Positions 5,307 to 6,614 of a stretch of DNA of 6,614 nt are shown here, in pieces. Below the pieces are notes generated by a model. It worked only from the letters and a program-made list of their open reading frames with translations, made no database searches and was not told the DNA's origin. The translations under genes were made by a program, and so were the position numbers. The stretch lies in contig DATCVR010000020.1 of the NCBI GenBank assembly GCA_036566745.1, positions 1-6,614 on the forward strand, written 5' to 3'. Source of the DNA: DATCVR01 sp036566745 (lineage in GTDB: Bacteria > Actinomycetota > Actinomycetes > Jiangellales > Jiangellaceae). Every line of letters begins with the position of its first letter. Positions within the stretch are counted from its first letter, which is position 1.

Positions 5307-6614
5307 ATGAGCACTCTCTTCGACGACGCCCCCCAGGGGGTCACGCTGCCCATGTCCCCGGCCCACCCCGACGCCCGCGACGACCACGACGGCGGACGTG
5401 CCCGACGCACCGACCCCGCCTCGATCCTCGACGGGCTCAACCCTCAGCAGCGCGCCGCGGTGGTCCACGAGGGATCGCCGCTGCTCATCGTCGCGGGGGC
5501 CGGCTCGGGCAAGACCCGCGTGCTCACCCGCCGCATCGCCCACCTCCTCGCCGCTCGCGACGTCCATCCCGGCTCGGTACTGGCCATCACCTTCACCAAC
5601 AAGGCCGCCGGCGAGATGAAGGAGCGGGTGGCCGAGCTGGTCGGCAAGCGCGCGGCGGTGATGTGGGTGTCCACCTTCCACTCCGCGTGTGTGCGCATCC
5701 TGCGTCGCGAGGCCAAGAAGTTCGGGTTCACCTCGTCGTTCTCCATCTACGACCAGGCCGACTCCCAGCGGCTCATGACGCTGGTCTGCCGCGACCTCGA
5801 CCTCGATCCGCGGCGCTACCCGCCGCGCCAGTTCAGCATCGCGGTCAGCAACTTCAAGAACGAGCTGATCGACCACGAGACCGCCGCGGCCCGGGCCGAG
5901 TCCCACCACGAGCGCACGATTGCCGAGGCCTACGGCATGTACCAGCAGCGCCTCACCCAGGCCAACGCGTTCGACTTCGACGACCTGATCATGACCACGG
6001 TCCACCTCCTGCAGGCGTTCCCCGACGTCGCCGAGCACTACCGCCGCCGCTTCCGCCACGTGCTGGTCGACGAGTACCAGGACACCAACCACGCTCAGTA
6101 CGTGCTGGTGCGCGAGCTGGTCGGGACGGCCGAGAAGCGCACCGCCGACGGCGACCTGGTGGGTGGCGAGAGCTCCACGCCATCGGTGCCGCCGGCGGAG
6201 CTGTGCGTGGTGGGCGACGCCGACCAGTCCATCTACGCTTTCCGCGGTGCCACCATCCGCAACATCCTGCAGTTCGAGACCGACTATCCCGACGCCCGCA
6301 CCATCCTGCTCGAGCAGAACTACCGCTCGACCCAGACCATCCTGTCCGCGGCCAATGCCGTCATCTCGCGCAACGAGGGGCGCCCGCCCAAGCGGTTATG
6401 GACCGACAGCGGCGACGGCGCCAAGATCGTCGGGTACGTCGCCGACGACGAACACGCCGAGGCTCAGTTCGTGGCCGACGAGATCGACCGGCTGGGCGAC
6501 GAAGGGCTGGCCAAGCCGGGTGACGTCGCCGTCTTCTACCGCACCAACGCCCAGTCCCGCGTGCTCGAGGAGATCTTCATCCGGGTCGGGCTGCCCTACC
6601 GCGTGGTGGGCGGC
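5307..6614 (+). CDS. pcrA: ATP-dependent DNA helicase PcrA/UvrD (SF1A), 3' end outside the window
   Basis: A 3'-to-5' DNA helicase that acts in nucleotide excision repair and in clearing stalled replication or recombination intermediates. 436 residues are present out of a usual 750-850; the frame is open to the right edge. SF1A motifs run in order: Q-motif GLNPQQRAAV (43-52), Walker A AGAGSGKT (63-70, catalytic K69), motif Ia ITFTNKAAGEM (94-104), TFHS (123-126), DFDDL (223-227), Walker B VDEYQDTN (254-261, D255/E256), motif III VGDADQSIYAFRGA (302-315), motif IV LLEQNYRST (334-342), and FYRTNAQSR (410-418). ATG 5307 gives MSTLFDD, the typical opening of actinobacterial PcrA; ATG 5352 would lose it. 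The linker between Walker B and motif III is about 20 residues longer than in Bacillus PcrA and polar (278-295), ending PPAELC as in actinobacterial homologues. The gene is divergent from the sigma gene and unlikely to be functionally tied to it. UvrD1 and PcrA names both apply in actinobacteria. Confidence 0.96.
   Translation, partial: MSTLFDDAPQGVTLPMSPAHPDARDDHDGGRARRTDPASILDGLNPQQRAAVVHEGSPLLIVAGAGSGKTRVLTRRIAHLLAARDVHPGSVLAITFTNKAAGEMKERVAELVGKRAAVMWVSTFHSACVRILRREAKKFGFTSSFSIYDQADSQRLMTLVCRDLDLDPRRYPPRQFSIAVSNFKNELIDHETAAARAESHHERTIAEAYGMYQQRLTQANAFDFDDLIMTTVHLLQAFPDVAEHYRRRFRHVLVDEYQDTNHAQYVLVRELVGTAEKRTADGDLVGGESSTPSVPPAELCVVGDADQSIYAFRGATIRNILQFETDYPDARTILLEQNYRSTQTILSAANAVISRNEGRPPKRLWTDSGDGAKIVGYVADDEHAEAQFVADEIDRLGDEGLAKPGDVAVFYRTNAQSRVLEEIFIRVGLPYRVVGG

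Noticed and set aside
5154..6092. 312-codon open frame on the minus strand opposite the helicase gene
   Set aside because: It is a shadow of the GC-rich pcrA coding sequence. It has no recognisable domain, and the opposite strand carries unmistakable helicase motifs in order.
5294..6523. 409-codon plus-strand open frame overlapping the helicase
   Set aside because: The translation is Arg/Pro/His-rich noise in a shifted frame of pcrA; all helicase motifs lie in the frame starting at 5307.
1..6614. Mobile element, CRISPR array, tRNA/rRNA or defence system
   Set aside because: There are no transposase or integrase motifs, no regularly spaced repeats, no cloverleaf and no restriction or toxin-antitoxin signature. 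The window reads as ordinary chromosomal sequence.

Overview
The window is GC-rich. Nearly every long reading frame has spurious open frames on the other strand, and GTG starts are common. Together with the gene content (a NarL-type response regulator, two ECF-type sigma factor genes, an I36-type secreted protease inhibitor and an actinobacterial UvrD/PcrA helicase beginning MSTLFDD), this points to a chromosomal segment of a high-GC Actinomycetota. The class cannot be fixed from this sequence alone; a lineage such as Acidimicrobiia is possible but is a guess.

Layout, left to right. A LuxR/NarL response regulator on the plus strand ends at 667 and is followed by a perfect GC-rich hairpin (671-690). 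Next on the plus strand come a small four-helix membrane protein (751-1107), a secreted peptidase-inhibitor-like protein (1189-1614) and, 24 bases later, a lipoprotein of unknown function (1639-2586). The lipoprotein meets a minus-strand gene set head-on. The two 3' ends overlap by 17 bases inside a perfect 23-base inverted repeat that carries both stop codons.

The minus-strand set, in transcription order, is a SnoaL-type ECF sigma factor gene carrying a one-base frameshift (5203 to 4159), a RibD/dihydrofolate-reductase-family protein (4077 to 3484), a small two-cysteine protein of unknown function (3465 to 3121), and a second ECF sigma factor (3124 to 2570). The last two are joined by an ATGA stop/start overlap. 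A 103-base intergenic region then separates the broken sigma gene from the divergent pcrA/uvrD helicase gene, which starts at 5307 and runs off the right edge after 436 codons.

How the genes may work together. The block holds three transcription regulators in about 5 kb, next to envelope or secreted products (membrane protein, secreted inhibitor, lipoprotein). The inhibitor and the lipoprotein are close enough to share a transcript. The second sigma factor is probably translated together with the small protein in front of it. PcrA is a housekeeping DNA repair and replication helicase and appears unrelated to its neighbours. I see no tRNA, rRNA, CRISPR array, transposase, prophage gene or attachment site. 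The points most worth checking are the sigma frameshift, the shared-stop palindrome, and the small protein coupled to an ECF sigma that has no recognisable anti-sigma partner.
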